This document shows positions 11,672 to 24,000 of a stretch of DNA of 64,000 nucleotides, one piece after another (positions within the stretch are counted from its first letter, which is position 1; each line of letters begins with the position of its first letter). The translations under genes were made by a program, and so were the position numbers. Origin of the DNA: Edaphochlamys debaryana (Eukaryota; Chlorophyta; Chlorophyceae; Chlamydomonadales). The notes under the pieces were generated by a model, which saw only the letters and a program-made list of their open reading frames with translations, was not told the origin of the DNA and did not search any database. Location: NCBI GenBank assembly GCA_016858145.1, contig JAEHOE010000026.1:62001-126000 (forward strand), in the 5' to 3' direction.

Positions 11672-12282
11672 GTCTCAAATACAAAGTTATGGCACTGATG
11701 GGGGGCAAAGTTCTCGGGCGGTCGTCGGTCGGGTGGGCCCGGTGGGTTTCGTCAAAGGGGCCACTTGAATTTTGTTTTAGCGGCTCATGGCACCCTCCGG
11801 CATTGGACAGCATGCCCTGAGCGTGTATCAGGCATGGCCTCATGTTGGCGAGCCATTCAACCCCTTCCAGCAGTGCCTGCGGACCGGGACATATCGGCAT
11901 GGCAACCCTTCGGCGCACTACCCCAGGCTGTCACCCCGGTGCTCCCGAAGCCCTCTGCCACCCGCAAGCTTGCGCTCCGAGAATTACATGGTCAGCAAGG
12001 TCATAGCATCGCCCCTCAGCGCCTAGCTGACGGTCAATGGACGGGTCGGAGTTCAAAGGCTCCTGGCCAACTTGGGCAGCCCACCATGGTGTGTGCATCC
12101 AGCGACAGGGCACGCAGGAAGGAGCACATAGACACAGGAACGGCTTAAATTGGAGTACGGGAAGGCCACGTACGACTGTGTTGTACACTGTACGGGTCGG
12201 TCGGTCGTCTGTCGTGGGGGGGGGGGGGTCGAGGGGTTTGGGGGCATGGCGTTAGTGGGTTTCGTTCCTACCCTCCCCCCTG
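11672..12282 (-). mobile_element. Second, inverted copy (B) of the same element family
   Basis: Read on the minus strand from 12282, this begins CAGGGGGGAGGGTAGGAA and then follows copy A over about 600 bp. Shared landmarks include GACCCGTACAGTGTAC, GGCCTTCCCGTACTCCA, CCAAGTTGGCC and CCGAGAACTTTGCCCCCC. Divergence is scattered, so it is an older or different subfamily member. Copy A inserted next to or inside its far end, leaving an inverted pair about 1.3 kb across that could fold into a large hairpin. Confidence 0.6.
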
Positions 12283-12802
12283 TTGAGGGGCCCATTTTAG
12301 GTGTGCATGTGGAGCTGCGCATGCTGGAGGCTGGAGGAGGCGTCTGCGACCGCGAGAGCTCGGAGGCTCGTCATGGCCGGGATGCGAGCGACTGCGCGGG
12401 GACGCGCGGGTCGAAACCCAGGCAGGACGGGCGGTCCTGTCGGCAGCAACCTCCGGTCAACGTGCACTGCAGTAGAGAGCTTGCACTTGCGACGCGCCAG
12501 GGGACGCGAGGCTGCCAGGCTTGCGGGGCGCCCAATTGCCGCAGGTGACGATGCCTGCGAATGTCCTATCCCAAACGCTCACTTGACACTTCCCAGCATA
12601 GAACAGCGTAAGCTTAAGTAGTCAGGCTTCCCCGACCCCCACGTTGTGTCGCCCGAGGCAGTGATTCTCGGTGGCCGCACAACACGCGAGCTGCGTTGAC
12701 CGAACTGCACACGGATAATTTTGGCGCTGAGACGCCCTTTAGGTAGAGCTCTTGTTCACGTGTGGGTTCGCGCCAAACACGCCTACCGAGGGCTTGGGCC
12801 GG
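12283..12802. other. Upstream region of the EDR2-like gene
   Basis: No gene recognised. It presumably holds the promoter and 5' UTR of the DUF1336 gene. An in-frame upstream ATG at 12752 could add 17 residues to that protein. Confidence 0.4.
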
Positions 12803-15800
12803 ATGGGGGGCTGCCTCTGCTGGCCCTGTGGGCGCCGAAAGCCCAAGAAGCCATCTGGAGCTGTGAGGCGCGCAAGCGGCTCGAGTCGAGCGCACAGCGG
12901 GCGCGATGTGAACACCGCAAAGGCAAAGGGAGGGGGCCTTGAGAGCCCCCTGGGCAGCTTCACATCTGAACACGGTGCGTGAAAAGCCTAGGCGGCGGGA
13001 GCATGGTCGCTAGTCGAGCCACCGCACTTGGCCTGCGGGGTCTGGCAGCACTCGTGTCCTCTCAGGGCGGGTCTCACGCCAACGCGCTCCTGCCCCTGCA
13101 GCTGAGTTCTTTGATGCACAGGAGCACTTTGACGGTAAAGTTGGGTTGTAGCCTGGGTGAACGCCGGTGTGGGGCTGAGGGCAGGGGGCAGGAGACACAG
13201 GGGGCAAGGAAGACGGGGCGCGGCCCAGATGCTGCCACCGCCCCCCACTCTGCCCGTTCGCTTCCCCCGCCTTCCTTCCGCACTGCAGGCACTAGCCCGT
13301 CAGGCTCCTCCAACGCCACGCCGCGTATGTCCTCCAGCATGGAAAGACACCCGGAGCCAACGCCGGTAAGAGCCGGGCCGCGGTTTCCCGTCCAGGTTAG
13401 GCAACCAGGGGCCCGTTGCGGCCACGGACCTTGCTTCCGAAGTCCGGACACGCGGGCCACGGCAAGAGGCGGGGATGCAGGGGCGCAGGCTCATGACGCA
13501 GGCGCAGGCGCATGACTATTCTGGTTGATTAAGGGCCATGTCTTACTCCAGTTACCTTACTGATGTACGCCAGCCTGGGGGACCTAGTGTGCCATTCTGG
13601 AGAAGGGTTTAGCATAGCCAACGGGCCAACTGGATCCCTCCGCATCTAGTGCCGGGGGCCGTGTCGAACCTACCCCAACTTGGGGACTGGGGACTCGGGA
13701 AATGGGAACTCGGGGAATGGGAACAGGTGCGCATGCTGTCCATCACCGCGCCCGCAAGAGCAGGCCCCAGCTAGTCTGAGCCGCCATCGCTGCACTGATG
13801 AGCCCAGCCCGCCGCCACGCTCGGTCTGTACCCATCAAACGGTGCATGGCTTTCATGAACCTTTCCCAGAATCCCGTGCCCGTGCCCCGTGCCCTGAACC
13901 CCGCACGTGCGCCCTCCCGTTCAGGCCACCAACGGCCACGGGGCCCACGAGGAGGCACACGCGGCCGCCCACCTGGAGCCCTCGGACGGGGCACACGGCA
14001 CGTGCTCGCCGTACAACTCCGCCGGGGGCTTGGCAGCGGCGGCGGCGGCGGTGGCGCCACGGAGCGGGCCGGGGCCGGAGCATTCTGCAGGGATCGGGGA
14101 CGAGGACGAGTTTGTGGATGGACGCGACAGCATGCAGCTCCAAGGCGAGACTTAGAAGGGTCGCAGCCTCTGTCGAACGGTCAGATCAAGCTGCTAGCGT
14201 GCTAGTTCAAACGCTCAGACGCTCTCCTGGTCCCGCCGCTTACCGGTACTGTCCTCCTTTCCTCTCGGCGCCATGTCTACCAGGTACGAGTGAGGCCTCG
14301 GAAGACACCAACCTGGGGCAAATGGGCGGACCCATCAGCAAGCTGACGGGCTGCCTCAGCCTCCTGACGGCCAACGTCAACATACGGATACCCGGGACGG
14401 CGGGGCCTGCGAGCGGCAGCGGCGGCCCCCTCGGCTCTCCCACGCATACGCACGTGGCGGCGGCAAGCACGCCGGGGCCCGCGACCGCCGCGCCAGGCAG
14501 CGGGCGGCGCTCGCGGCGACTGGTCGGCAAGATGGAACCGGGCAGCTCGCTCCATGTGGGTCGGGGCGGGGGCGATGTGGGTCGGGGCAGGGCAGGGGAA
14601 GGGGCAGGGGCTGAGGGCATGGGGAGCGGGGCGGGGCGGAAGCGGGTGGCGGCTTGCGTGGTGGGCGGGGGTGGGGTGGGGTGGGGCAGCGGCATGAGGC
14701 TTGCGGCCTGGCTGGGCCACGGGCATTGCTGTGGTAACGCTTGGGAGGCGGTGCTGAGGTTACGGCAGGAGGTGAGACTGGAGAGCAGGCGGCATATACC
14801 GTGAGGAACGCTGCACCACCACGCGCGGGCACACTGGGCCCGCGCGGAGTCCGCGTTGTGCTGTGTGGCACGGCTGGGGGGGCGCGGCAGCCGGGGCAGC
14901 CGGCAGCCGGCGCGGCAGCCGGTGACTGCCGAGTGCTGCTGACGCTTATCGCCCCCCTGCCCTAACCCTCAGCGCTGGGCCCACGAGGCCTCCATCCTCG
15001 ACGCCCGGGAAGCCTGGGGGGAGGTGGACCACGCCACTGCCACGGCGTCCACGTCGGCGGTGGACCCCGCGGCGCCGCCCGCCGCGGGGCCCGCGGGGAG
15101 CATGCTGGGGCGGCCCTTCGTGATCCGCGGCCCAGACTACATGCGGACCAAGATCAAGATCCCGTCCAAGCCCGCGCTCTACAGGCTGCTGGCCGCGGAT
15201 GTGGTGACCACAGACACCAAGGTCACGCACCTGGCACGACACAGTGAGCGGCAGCTGGCGGGCAGGGCGCTGGGCTGCGTGAGCCGACGGGGCTGACGGG
15301 TTGGGTCCACCAAGGCACCCGTGGAGGCCAGCGCCATCCGCTTGCTACCGGCACTCGCGGCTATCGCGTGGGACGGGCATGAGCCCCAGCTCATCGCGAC
15401 CCCATCGCGACCCCCGCGACCCCATCGCGACCCCGCGACTCCCACCTTGATCATCTCTCCCTTGCCCCCGCTTCTCTCGCCCAATCCCCCACCCCACCCC
15501 CGCCTCCCCGCCCCCCCCGCAGTCAACATCGCCACACTCCAGCGCATGGCGGCCAGCGCTGGCGTGGGCCCGGGCGCCGGCGGCACGGGCGACCCGCACA
15601 TCCCGCCGCTGCTCATCATCAACATCATGCTCCCCATGGTCCCGGTGCGTCTGGGCGGGGTTAAGGACACGGGTGCCAGGCAAGCGGGTGCGCAAGGGCA
15701 CGGCCCGGGGTGGGTGGGGCGGGGTGGGGCGGGGCGGCTCATGACAGCAGGAAGGGCCGTTGGCGACTACCGGAGGGCCTGTGCGCGGCGGCCGGCGGCT

Positions 15801-18698
15801 CCTGGCCCCGCCCTCGCCCGCCTGCCCCTCCAGAGGAGGCAGCCCGCTTGCGGCATCCTGGACCGGATGCATGACGGCCTGCTGGGGTTGAGCCATGGCG
15901 CCAGTCTGAAAACAGGGTCAAACGGCACGGCCTGGCTAGGCGGTTCGCTAGTCTGTACTTGGGGTGGAAGACCCTCTGCCGCGGGTTTTGTGAAAGGGGT
16001 CTGGCATGCCAACCCGACCTCGCCGAAAGTGCTCCCAACCCCTCCGCATAGGTTTTATGGTATCTATTTGCATGTAGAAGGGTCGTTGGGGGCCTCCTAC
16101 AGGCTGTTTGTGCGACGCGAAAGTGCTCGGCATCATCGCGAGGTCTCGCGCCAAGCTAAGCTGGACCCTCAAATGCGCTGTCAGCGACTTCAAGTAGTTT
16201 ATACGTACCATAGGTTCCATCTGCGGGCGTCTTGCTCGGCATTTCAGGGACATGCTGCCCGAAATGTTTTCGAGGACCGACCTCCTGCCACCCCCTGAAA
16301 CTTGGTATGCTGAACCCTTGGGGTGTGATAAGCATGGGTGCAAAAGGATAAGGCGAGTTTCGCGGCGAGGGCGACATACTTCGTATCCCTTTCGGGTTGA
16401 GCCCGACATCCTGCCTCTCCGCCTCTCAACCCCCCACTCAGCTGGCCCTACCGGTACCCCACGACGACACCCTCTTCCCGCCCCTGCCCCCTGTCCCCTG
16501 CCTTCTGGCCCCTGCCTCCCTCTGACCCCTCTCTCCCCGCTCACCCTCTCCTCTCACTGGCCCGCAGCCCGCGTTCTTCCTCACCCCCACCCCTCCCTCC
16601 CTCTCCTACCCCCCTCTCCTACCCCCACCCTCTCCTCACCCTACCCTCTCCCACCCCCACCCTCTCCTCACCCCGCCCCTGCAGCCCACCTTCTTCGGGA
16701 GCGCCGACGGCACCAGCCAAAACCTGGTCTACTACTACGCCCTGCCGCCCGACTTCGACACGGGCTCCAACCAGAAGGCCGTGGGGCTGCTCAAGCGCTT
16801 CGTCACCAACGGCCGCGAGGCGGACGGCACGCCCACACGGGACCGACTCAAGTTCATCCCCCGCGTCGTCAACGTGGTGGGTGGGGTGCGCAGGGAAGGG
16901 GCGGGGATGAGGGCTGGGAGATGGAGTATGGAGGGTGGGGTGTGGGGTGTGTTGGTTGGGCAGTGTGGGGTGAGTGCGCGGTGTCCTGGCGCCAGTGCGT
17001 GGAGCGGGTAGCGTGTGCAGGCAGCATGCAGGCAGGCAGCGCGGCCAATCTAGGGAACAAAGGGGCGCCAGGCAGCGGGGTGGGGAGGGCGTGCCTGCAG
17101 CTTTTGCGTGTGCGCACCCGTGTGCGCAGCACGCGCGAAAGCGGCGGGTTTACAGCGGGTATGCAGCGGGTTCTCTGCACCGCTTACGGTTCTCATCCCG
17201 CCGCCCGGTTGCAGGACGAGTGGTCCCGCGTGGGGCCGCTCAGCCAGACGGAAACCAAGCTGCTGCAGACCTACAACGACAAGCCGGGTGAGTGACCCAT
17301 GCCTCGGTGCCTCGACGCCGAACCCGGCGTGCCGCCGAGCTCTCACTCTTGCCGCTGCGCCCGGCTGTGCGTCATCCGTCACCGCCCGGCCCGTTCCTGC
17401 TTTAGGAATGACGCGTTACAGGGTTGCGGCCAGCGGGCAGACGAGCTGCTGGCTCCACATGAGGGGGAGAGATGCTATAGCTCACACTCGGCTTCTTGCC
17501 CCCCGCCCCGCAGTGCTCACGCGGCCGCAGCACTACTTCTACACCGGGCCCGGTTACCTGGAGGTGGGAGGGAGCATGGGGGCGCACTAGAATGGGAGGG
17601 GGGGACATTGCTACTTTAACGGGCGCTGCTACCGGGCGGTGGGGCCGGGGGGGTTGCGGGCGCCAAGGGGTGGTGCGCAGTTGCCGCAGGCATGGGTTTG
17701 CCCAGACGCCGCAGGCATGCATGCTTCGCTCCCGCGTCACGTTGTCAAAACTTTGCACCGCCAACTGTCAACGTGGGGCGTGCAAGGATGCCCTGCTGCT
17801 CCTGCGCCACGATCATGATGCAGCTGCTAACCGGTAACCGCCGCTAACCGTCAACCGCCAGGTGGACATTGACATCCACCTCTACCAGTTCCTGGCGCGC
17901 AAGGCCTTCAGTGCCTACTTCAGCAGGTGCGCTTGGGCGGCGCGGCGGGCTCAGGCGGGTGCTTGCTCCGCTCACGCCCCCTGCGCCTTACCCCATCCTG
18001 CCCCCCACCGGCAGCCTACAGCTTGCCTGCCCTGCACGCATCGCACCGCACACCACAGCGCGCACCGCGGCCCCCTGCCGACGGTCCCCTGCCGACCCCG
18101 CCAGCCAGGCCCCGGACCCACCTCCTCCCCTCGTGCCCTGCTCCATCCCCACCTGACCCCCACCACCCCCACCCACCCCCAGGCTGCCCACCGTTATCTA
18201 CGAGAACGCCTTCGTCATCCAGGGCAACACGCCCGACGAGCTGCCGGAGCAGGTGGGGCTTGGAGGCCGGAGGCGGGGCCGCACGCAAGGGAGGCCGGGC
18301 TCGAGGCCTGCACCCCTGGGACAGCAGCTGCCCGAGAGGCCATACCCACTTGCCGCCCAGCAGCAACGCCGACACCGCTTGACCGCCGCCACCCCTCTTT
18401 CCGCCCTTCCGCCCTACCTTATCTCTCCGGCGTCCACTTTCGACAGAGGTCACCCCTTCTCCGTACTACCCCGCTTTTGACCCTTTCCGCCCCCCACGCT
18501 GCCTGCGGCCCGCAGGTGCTGGCGGCGGTGCGCATCTACCGGGTGGACTTCGCCCGCGCGCGGCCCCTGCGGGACTTCCTCACGCCGCCGGGCGCCGGCA
18601 CCGCGCAGCGCCTCACGGCAGCCCTGGGCAGCGGCGGGCACACGGCCGGGAGCGAGGACGGGGACCACTGCTCCAACTCCAGCGTGACGGGGCCTTGA
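12803..18698 (+). CDS. EDR2-like protein with C-terminal DUF1336 (EDR2_C) domain
   Basis: Thirteen phase-consistent exons: 12803-12974, 13102-13134, 13289-13365, 13925-14144, 14284-14555, 14973-15243, 15523-15644, 16685-16876, 17215-17287, 17514-17563, 17862-17926, 18183-18252 and 18516-18698 (TGA), 599 residues. The start was chosen at MGGCLCWPC, a dual-lipidation-type N-terminus (Gly2 myristoylation, nearby Cys palmitoylation) also usual in plant DUF1336-only proteins; ATG 12752 is an in-frame alternative. Residues 1-258 are low complexity, with AEFFDAQEHFD near 58-69. Residues 259-599 match the EDR2_C pattern: FVIRGPDYM, LLAADVV, PPLLIINIMLP, LVYYYALP, DRLKFIPRVVNV, YLEVDIDIH and VLAAVRIYRVD. 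Plant EDR2 adds PH and START domains; neither is seen. Plant members act in lipid-linked defence signalling; the role here is unknown. Intron 4 seems to use a GC donor (AAG|GCGAGA). Intron 7 holds a transposon. Confidence 0.88.
15895..16393 (+). mobile_element. Short DNA element, copy 1, in intron 7 of the EDR2-like gene
   Basis: About 499 bp similar to the reverse complement of the better preserved copy at 25654-26229. Shared blocks include ATGGCGCCRGTCTG, GTCAAACGGCACGGC (one difference), the CTACAGGCTGTTTGTGCGACGC region and GCGGCGAGGGYGACA. It is bracketed by a 10-bp direct repeat GGGTTGAGCC (15885-15894 and 16394-16403). The outermost bases of the left terminus, and much of the right terminal repeat, present in copy 2 are missing here, so this copy is eroded. 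Confidence 0.6.
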
Positions 18699-21094
18699 GG
18701 GCAGAGCGGCGGCGGAGTGGCGGCGGAGTGGCGGCTGGTTTTGGCCGCGCCGCGCGGGCCTCCGTGGCGTGAACGCGCGAGCCAGGCGGCCGGGCTCCCT
18801 CCCCGCCTGCACCTCCGGATGGTGGCTCCGCTTTGCAGGCGTGGAGGGCCGTCCTGTGCTCGGATTAGTGGAAGGCGGCGGCGAAGAGCTGCGCGTACTT
18901 GCGGGGAGGTGGGATGGGGTTTGGAGGGAGATGGGGCGTGAGCGGAGGGCAGGCGAAGGGGTGGCAGGACGCAGGAGGTGGAGTGGGCTGGGCTCGGCCA
19001 TCGGCGCGCGCTGCTACGGCGGGAAGAGCTGACGTCGGCGCTTTGGGGTAATAAGAGTGGGCTGCAGGCAGAGGGCTTGACTGCTGAGTGGGCGCCGATT
19101 AGATATTATGGAATGTCCTGGCTGCCCGAACTGGCGGAACGGTGAACCTACGGGCACAGCCTCGAGACGATTGCCTCGCTCTCTAGTCTCTACTTAGTCC
19201 GGGGCGCCTTCAAAAGGGGAGACGGACGAGGCATACCGGTAGGCGGACGAAGCGGGTTGCCATGGGCATTTGGCACTGGGCCACGCCCCTGGGATAGGAC
19301 ATGCCGTCGGGTGACGACTGAGACTGACGTGTGACATGTTGAGCCCCAGACTGGAACTCGGTGAAGTGGTGATGACTGGAGTGTGGGCTGAAACAGCGTG
19401 GCAGCGCATGCGGACGCGCGCTAGGGGGAACCAGTCGTGTGTGGACGTCATACGGATCTGAAGGCTGTGGATATGGCCGCTGCTAGCGGGGGTGCATGAA
19501 TGTTTCGTAGGTCGCGACCCGGCCGTTGGAAACTACGGAAACTGCGGGCTCGAATGCGCGGCTTGAGGGTGGGGTGGCTCGGGAGAGACGTGGCCTGCAG
19601 AAGGGACTGATAGCGGGCTGCCATGCCGCTAGTATACCAACATTTCCGATGGTCTGGGGCTCTGCAGCTGGAGCCGCTGGAGCACCCCAAGAAGGACACG
19701 CCCACCAGTCGACAAAGCCTGGTCTCATGGGGGCCATGCCGCTTTGTAAGGTTGACGATGCCAGGGTCGCCTGGATGGAACGGTAGGCAGCCTTTCGCCA
19801 GCAACAGAAAGCGACCGGCCACGGGCAGCATGTTGGTTGACATTTGTGAATAGGCCGTGCCGACGACGCCCGGCCCCTGTACACGTAAGCTAGGAACCAC
19901 ACGGGCGCGTTAAGAGCGCGGCGAAAGCCAATACGGGTCACATCCGAGTGGAGACGTCGAGTTCAGACCTCGCGGCCTGACGGCCTGGCGCCAATGCACC
20001 TCGGAGCCCTGGCCGCGGAGCGCACTCCTGCTTACCCAGGCTGTATCCAACGCTAGAGCGCAAGATGCAGGATGGCCCGCTGGCAACTAAAGACCCCGGC
20101 TTCTTTAGTCAAACGCACGGCGCCATCCTGCGCATACCTTGCCCGACGGTGCAACAACTTTCTACCAGGCCAGAGCCACACGCCACCCGTTCCACCGTAC
20201 TTACAAGCATCTCAGACCGACTGGACGGAGAGAGACAGCAAACTACGTAGGCAAGGCGGGATGGCACCGGGCGGGATGGCCCGTGTCAGTAGTTGACCAG
20301 CCCCAACTCAATCATCTGAGCTTGGCTGTCGTTGCCTGCCCAGCTTGAGGCATAAGCGCGGCGGCGGCGTCACAGAGCAGAAGCGGGCGGAGAGGACGTC
20401 TTGCACGAGCCCGGAGCACCTGCCCCTGACGGCCCTTGACACACCTTGCTGAGCGGGGGCAAGCAGCTTCCCCAGCTGACCGAGGACATGTCGTTCCAGC
20501 TTTGGAGGCTTTGGGTTGAACCAGCACACAACTGTACAGGTGCGCGGGGGCCGCAAGCCAGGAGGCAACGCGGGACGCCGACCGCGGAGGCCGGCCGATG
20601 CCGGGGATGCCGGCGGCAGCGGTGGATACGGGAACATAATCACAAGTTCATATAATTGCCACGAGTTCGGGGCTTACATGGGATGCGGTTAAGGAGGTTT
20701 TCAAACGAGGGACTGGGCAGCACCGGGTTGCAAGCGCGGGAAGGGGGGGGGGCACGGGCGACTTCAGGGCGACTTGCCGCGGGGCCGCCGTGCCATACAC
20801 GTGCAGCAAACGCGGCACATGGCCGGGCGCTTTCTCAGGCCATACAAGGACCCCAGGATAGAGGCATAGGCTGGATTCGTAGTGCAGCAGCCCAGGGGGC
20901 CGCGCGAGGACGGGGCGATGGACACTACAACAACCGGGATTGGGCTACGTCTTGGCCTGGGCGGACAGCGGGCTCCTGAGCCGGCCGCCCTCAGCCTATT
21001 GTACATACTCTGCAGTATGATCGGGGTCATATAGGAGACAAGGGTATAGTAAGCACGCACGCACAGGCCTTAGTGTACTGGAATTGCCGCGACC
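18699..21094. other. Intergenic, no supported gene
   Basis: About 2.4 kb. Open frames exist on both strands around 19450-19940, but none shows conserved motifs or splice-linked partners. It contains the 3' UTR of the EDR2-like gene and the promoter of the SLT gene. Confidence 0.45.
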
Positions 21095-24000
21095 ATGGCG
21101 CTCGGATGGCCAGGATGGGTCTGCGTCTTCAGCGTAGCAACTGCGTTCATCCTTATGGCCTTCGACTGGGTGGTGCGTCGCGGGGTATAGCCTGAGGAGG
21201 GCCATGCCGTTTGCCATGGCGCTCGCTTGCCTCTACTGGCGGCCCGCGCGGGAAAGCAACTTGCATGAATGCACGGAGCGCTGTGGGGGCATCGGTTGTG
21301 AGGAGAAGCGCGTACCAGCCGCAACGGACCCGTTCCGACCGGCTGCCGGAACGGGGAGTTACGACCCCGCCCCTTTCACACCCCCGCCCTCCGCTGCCGC
21401 TCCCGCCTGCGCTACAGGGGCCCGACCTGTGCTTCAGCATTCTGCTGGCATGGCTCACAGCCTTCGATGGAGAAATCATTTCGCTGTCCAGAGCTGCGGC
21501 GGGGTACGGGAATACAGGTGAGCGGCTTTAGGAGGCAGGTCAGGGCGGGCCGGCGATGGGGGGCTGGGAGGGGCCGCCGGGCTGTCCTCGATGTTGGGAC
21601 GCGATTGCGGCGGCATGTCTACGAGGATGACTGACTGCGGAATATCATGGTGTTGCCCGCACAGGTCTGCTTACCGTCATCTTCCTATACTGGGTGAGCC
21701 TGAAACCTGCAGCGCCCGGGCACGCAACCTGGCACGGTTTGGCGTCACTGTCGCCCGTGTTCTGTGTTTTCCTTGACTCTGGAAGCCATTACCTGATCAA
21801 CACGACGCCTGTCGCGGTTTGCCATCTTTCCCCAGGTGGCTGAAGGCGTCACACAAACAGGCGGTACGTTTCCCGCCCTTCCGTCCGTCGCGTAGTCCGT
21901 CGCCCCTCCGGCGCCCACGACTCCGCTCCCAGCTGCCGTGCCGCCATCTGCACCATTCCACACGCCATGCTCTTCTTCTTGTCTTATCTTCCGCCTGTAT
22001 CCTTTGCATCCTGCGCCTTCAGGCCTGGAGCAAGTCATGAACTATGTTCTGGGGCGATCCCGCTCCGTGCACTGGGCCCTCGTGCGCTCCATGCTCCCCG
22101 TCATGTTCCTCTCGGCCTTCCTGAACAACACGCCCTGCGTTACCTTCATGATTCCCATTCTCATGTCTTGGGCACGGCGGTGCAGGTGCGGGGCAAGGGG
22201 AGGCTGGGGAACGGGAGGCGGGGATTGGAAGGCCGGGGAGGTGGAAACGGGGGGCAGGAGGGAAAAGGGAGAAGGGGTGTGGGGCGAAGCGGAGGGTCGA
22301 GGCTGGGCAGAAGACAGGGCAGGGGCTGGAGGCGGGGGACGACATAGGGTCGGTCACCCCTTGTGATCAGCGAAGGGTACAAGAAGGGCAGCATGCCACG
22401 GGGCGCGTGACTGCGGGGCAGGGTGGGTAGGTGCAGGCCAGCAGCCGCCTGATGGGAGGAACCCCTTCAGCGGTCGGGCAGGGCACGGCCGCGGCAGCCA
22501 TCCCTTGGCCTCCACAGGAATCCATGTGGTGGCTCACGCCTGAATTGCTTGACGACCCTCAACACTCCTGCCCCTCCGTCCGTACAGCGTTCCGCCCAAG
22601 AAGCTGCTCATCCCGCTGTCGTACGCTGCCGTACTCGGCGGGACGTGCACGTCCATCGGTACCTCGACCAATCTGGTCATTGTGGGAATGCAGGTGAGCT
22701 GCGCAGGTTGAAAGCGGGACCGCGGGTGGCGTCTGGGCTGGCCGCAGCCCCTGCCGCGGTTGATCGGGGGGCCCGAGTACGGCAAGGGGCTACCCTCGGG
22801 ATTCGCCAACGCTTGAATTTAAGGCTTGGGTCTGGGCACCTAGGCGCTGCGGAATGGTCGGAGTCGCTTCATGGGTTTTCCTACCTTCCTAGATGTAGAG
22901 CAAGGTCTAGTGCTGGATGCGAGCAAATGCTGGTGGACCGCGCCGCTCCTCGCCACAGGATAACCGCTACAAGGACTACAAGTTCGGAATGTTCGACATC
23001 AGTCCGTACGGCATCCCGTACGCCCTGTGGGGCTTCTGCTTCCTGCTGCTCGTCCAGGTACGGCAAATTGCGGCTGGGCGCCGTAGATGAGCGCGGGCGG
23101 AACCGAGTGAGGGAGTGCGGGGATTGGAGCACTGGATCCCTGGAACTGACCTCAGACAGTGGTGCTCCCCAAATGCAGGAGGCGAAGGGCAGACAGGGCC
23201 CCGCGCTCACGCCACCACTCCTTCCCAGGCTTCCCTCCCCCTCTTCTCCGACGTGATCCCGCTCAGCCTGACCCTGCCCCCCGCCCTCCGCCCCCCTCCC
23301 CCCCGCCCTCCGCCCGCCTCCCTCCGCCCCCCCCCTTCAGCGCTTCCTGCTGCCCGGTAACTCCTCCCGCTACGCCAAGGACCTGCTCCTGGCCGTGCGC
23401 GTGCTGCCCAACTCGCCGCTGGTGAAGAAGAAGATGCAGGAGTCGGGTCTGCGCAAGCAGCAGGTGCGGCCAGGCCGGAAGCGGTGGCGAGCCAGGGCCA
23501 GGGCCTGTGGAGTGGACCACAGGGCAGCGGGGGTTGAAGATATATTCTGCCCAGAATGTCGCGACACGCGTGTTTTAGGGCCGTGAAGTTGGGGCCTGGT
23601 GGGCGGGATCAATCGAGTAACGTGTGTATCGCCCGCGTGCCCGCAGGGTTTCTCCGTGGTGGCCATCAGCCGCGGCGGGGGCTTCGACAAGTGAGCGCGC
23701 GAATGGGCGGGAGGGGAAGACGGAACGTTGCACGTCAACGTGGGAGGCGTGAGGGGAAGAAGGGACGTTGCACGTCAAATGTCGAAGCGCAGCGCAGGGG
23801 CACACGGGGCGCAGCAGGGGCTGAGGAGTGCCTCGTGGAGGCTCGTAGCGGCCAGGGCCCATGACATGCACCAACCCATCAGCCGACTGACACCGTGCCT
23901 CCCATGCGTGCTGACCCGTGCGTGCATACCCAGGCACATCGACCCGGAGGCGGTTATTGAGGCCAACGACATTCTGTACGTGGCGGGCGAGCTGGACGTT

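Noticed and set aside
19448..19941. Overlapping 150-residue open frames on the minus strand and one on the plus strand
   Set aside because: No frame shows family motifs, clear splice sites or typical codon bias; all frames being open suggests chance.
23227..23340. Extra exon [14 protein letters not shown] in the SLT gene
   Set aside because: The acceptor at 23340 joins LLVQ directly to RFLLPGN, as in the SLT family. The upstream stretch is a pyrimidine-rich intron end.
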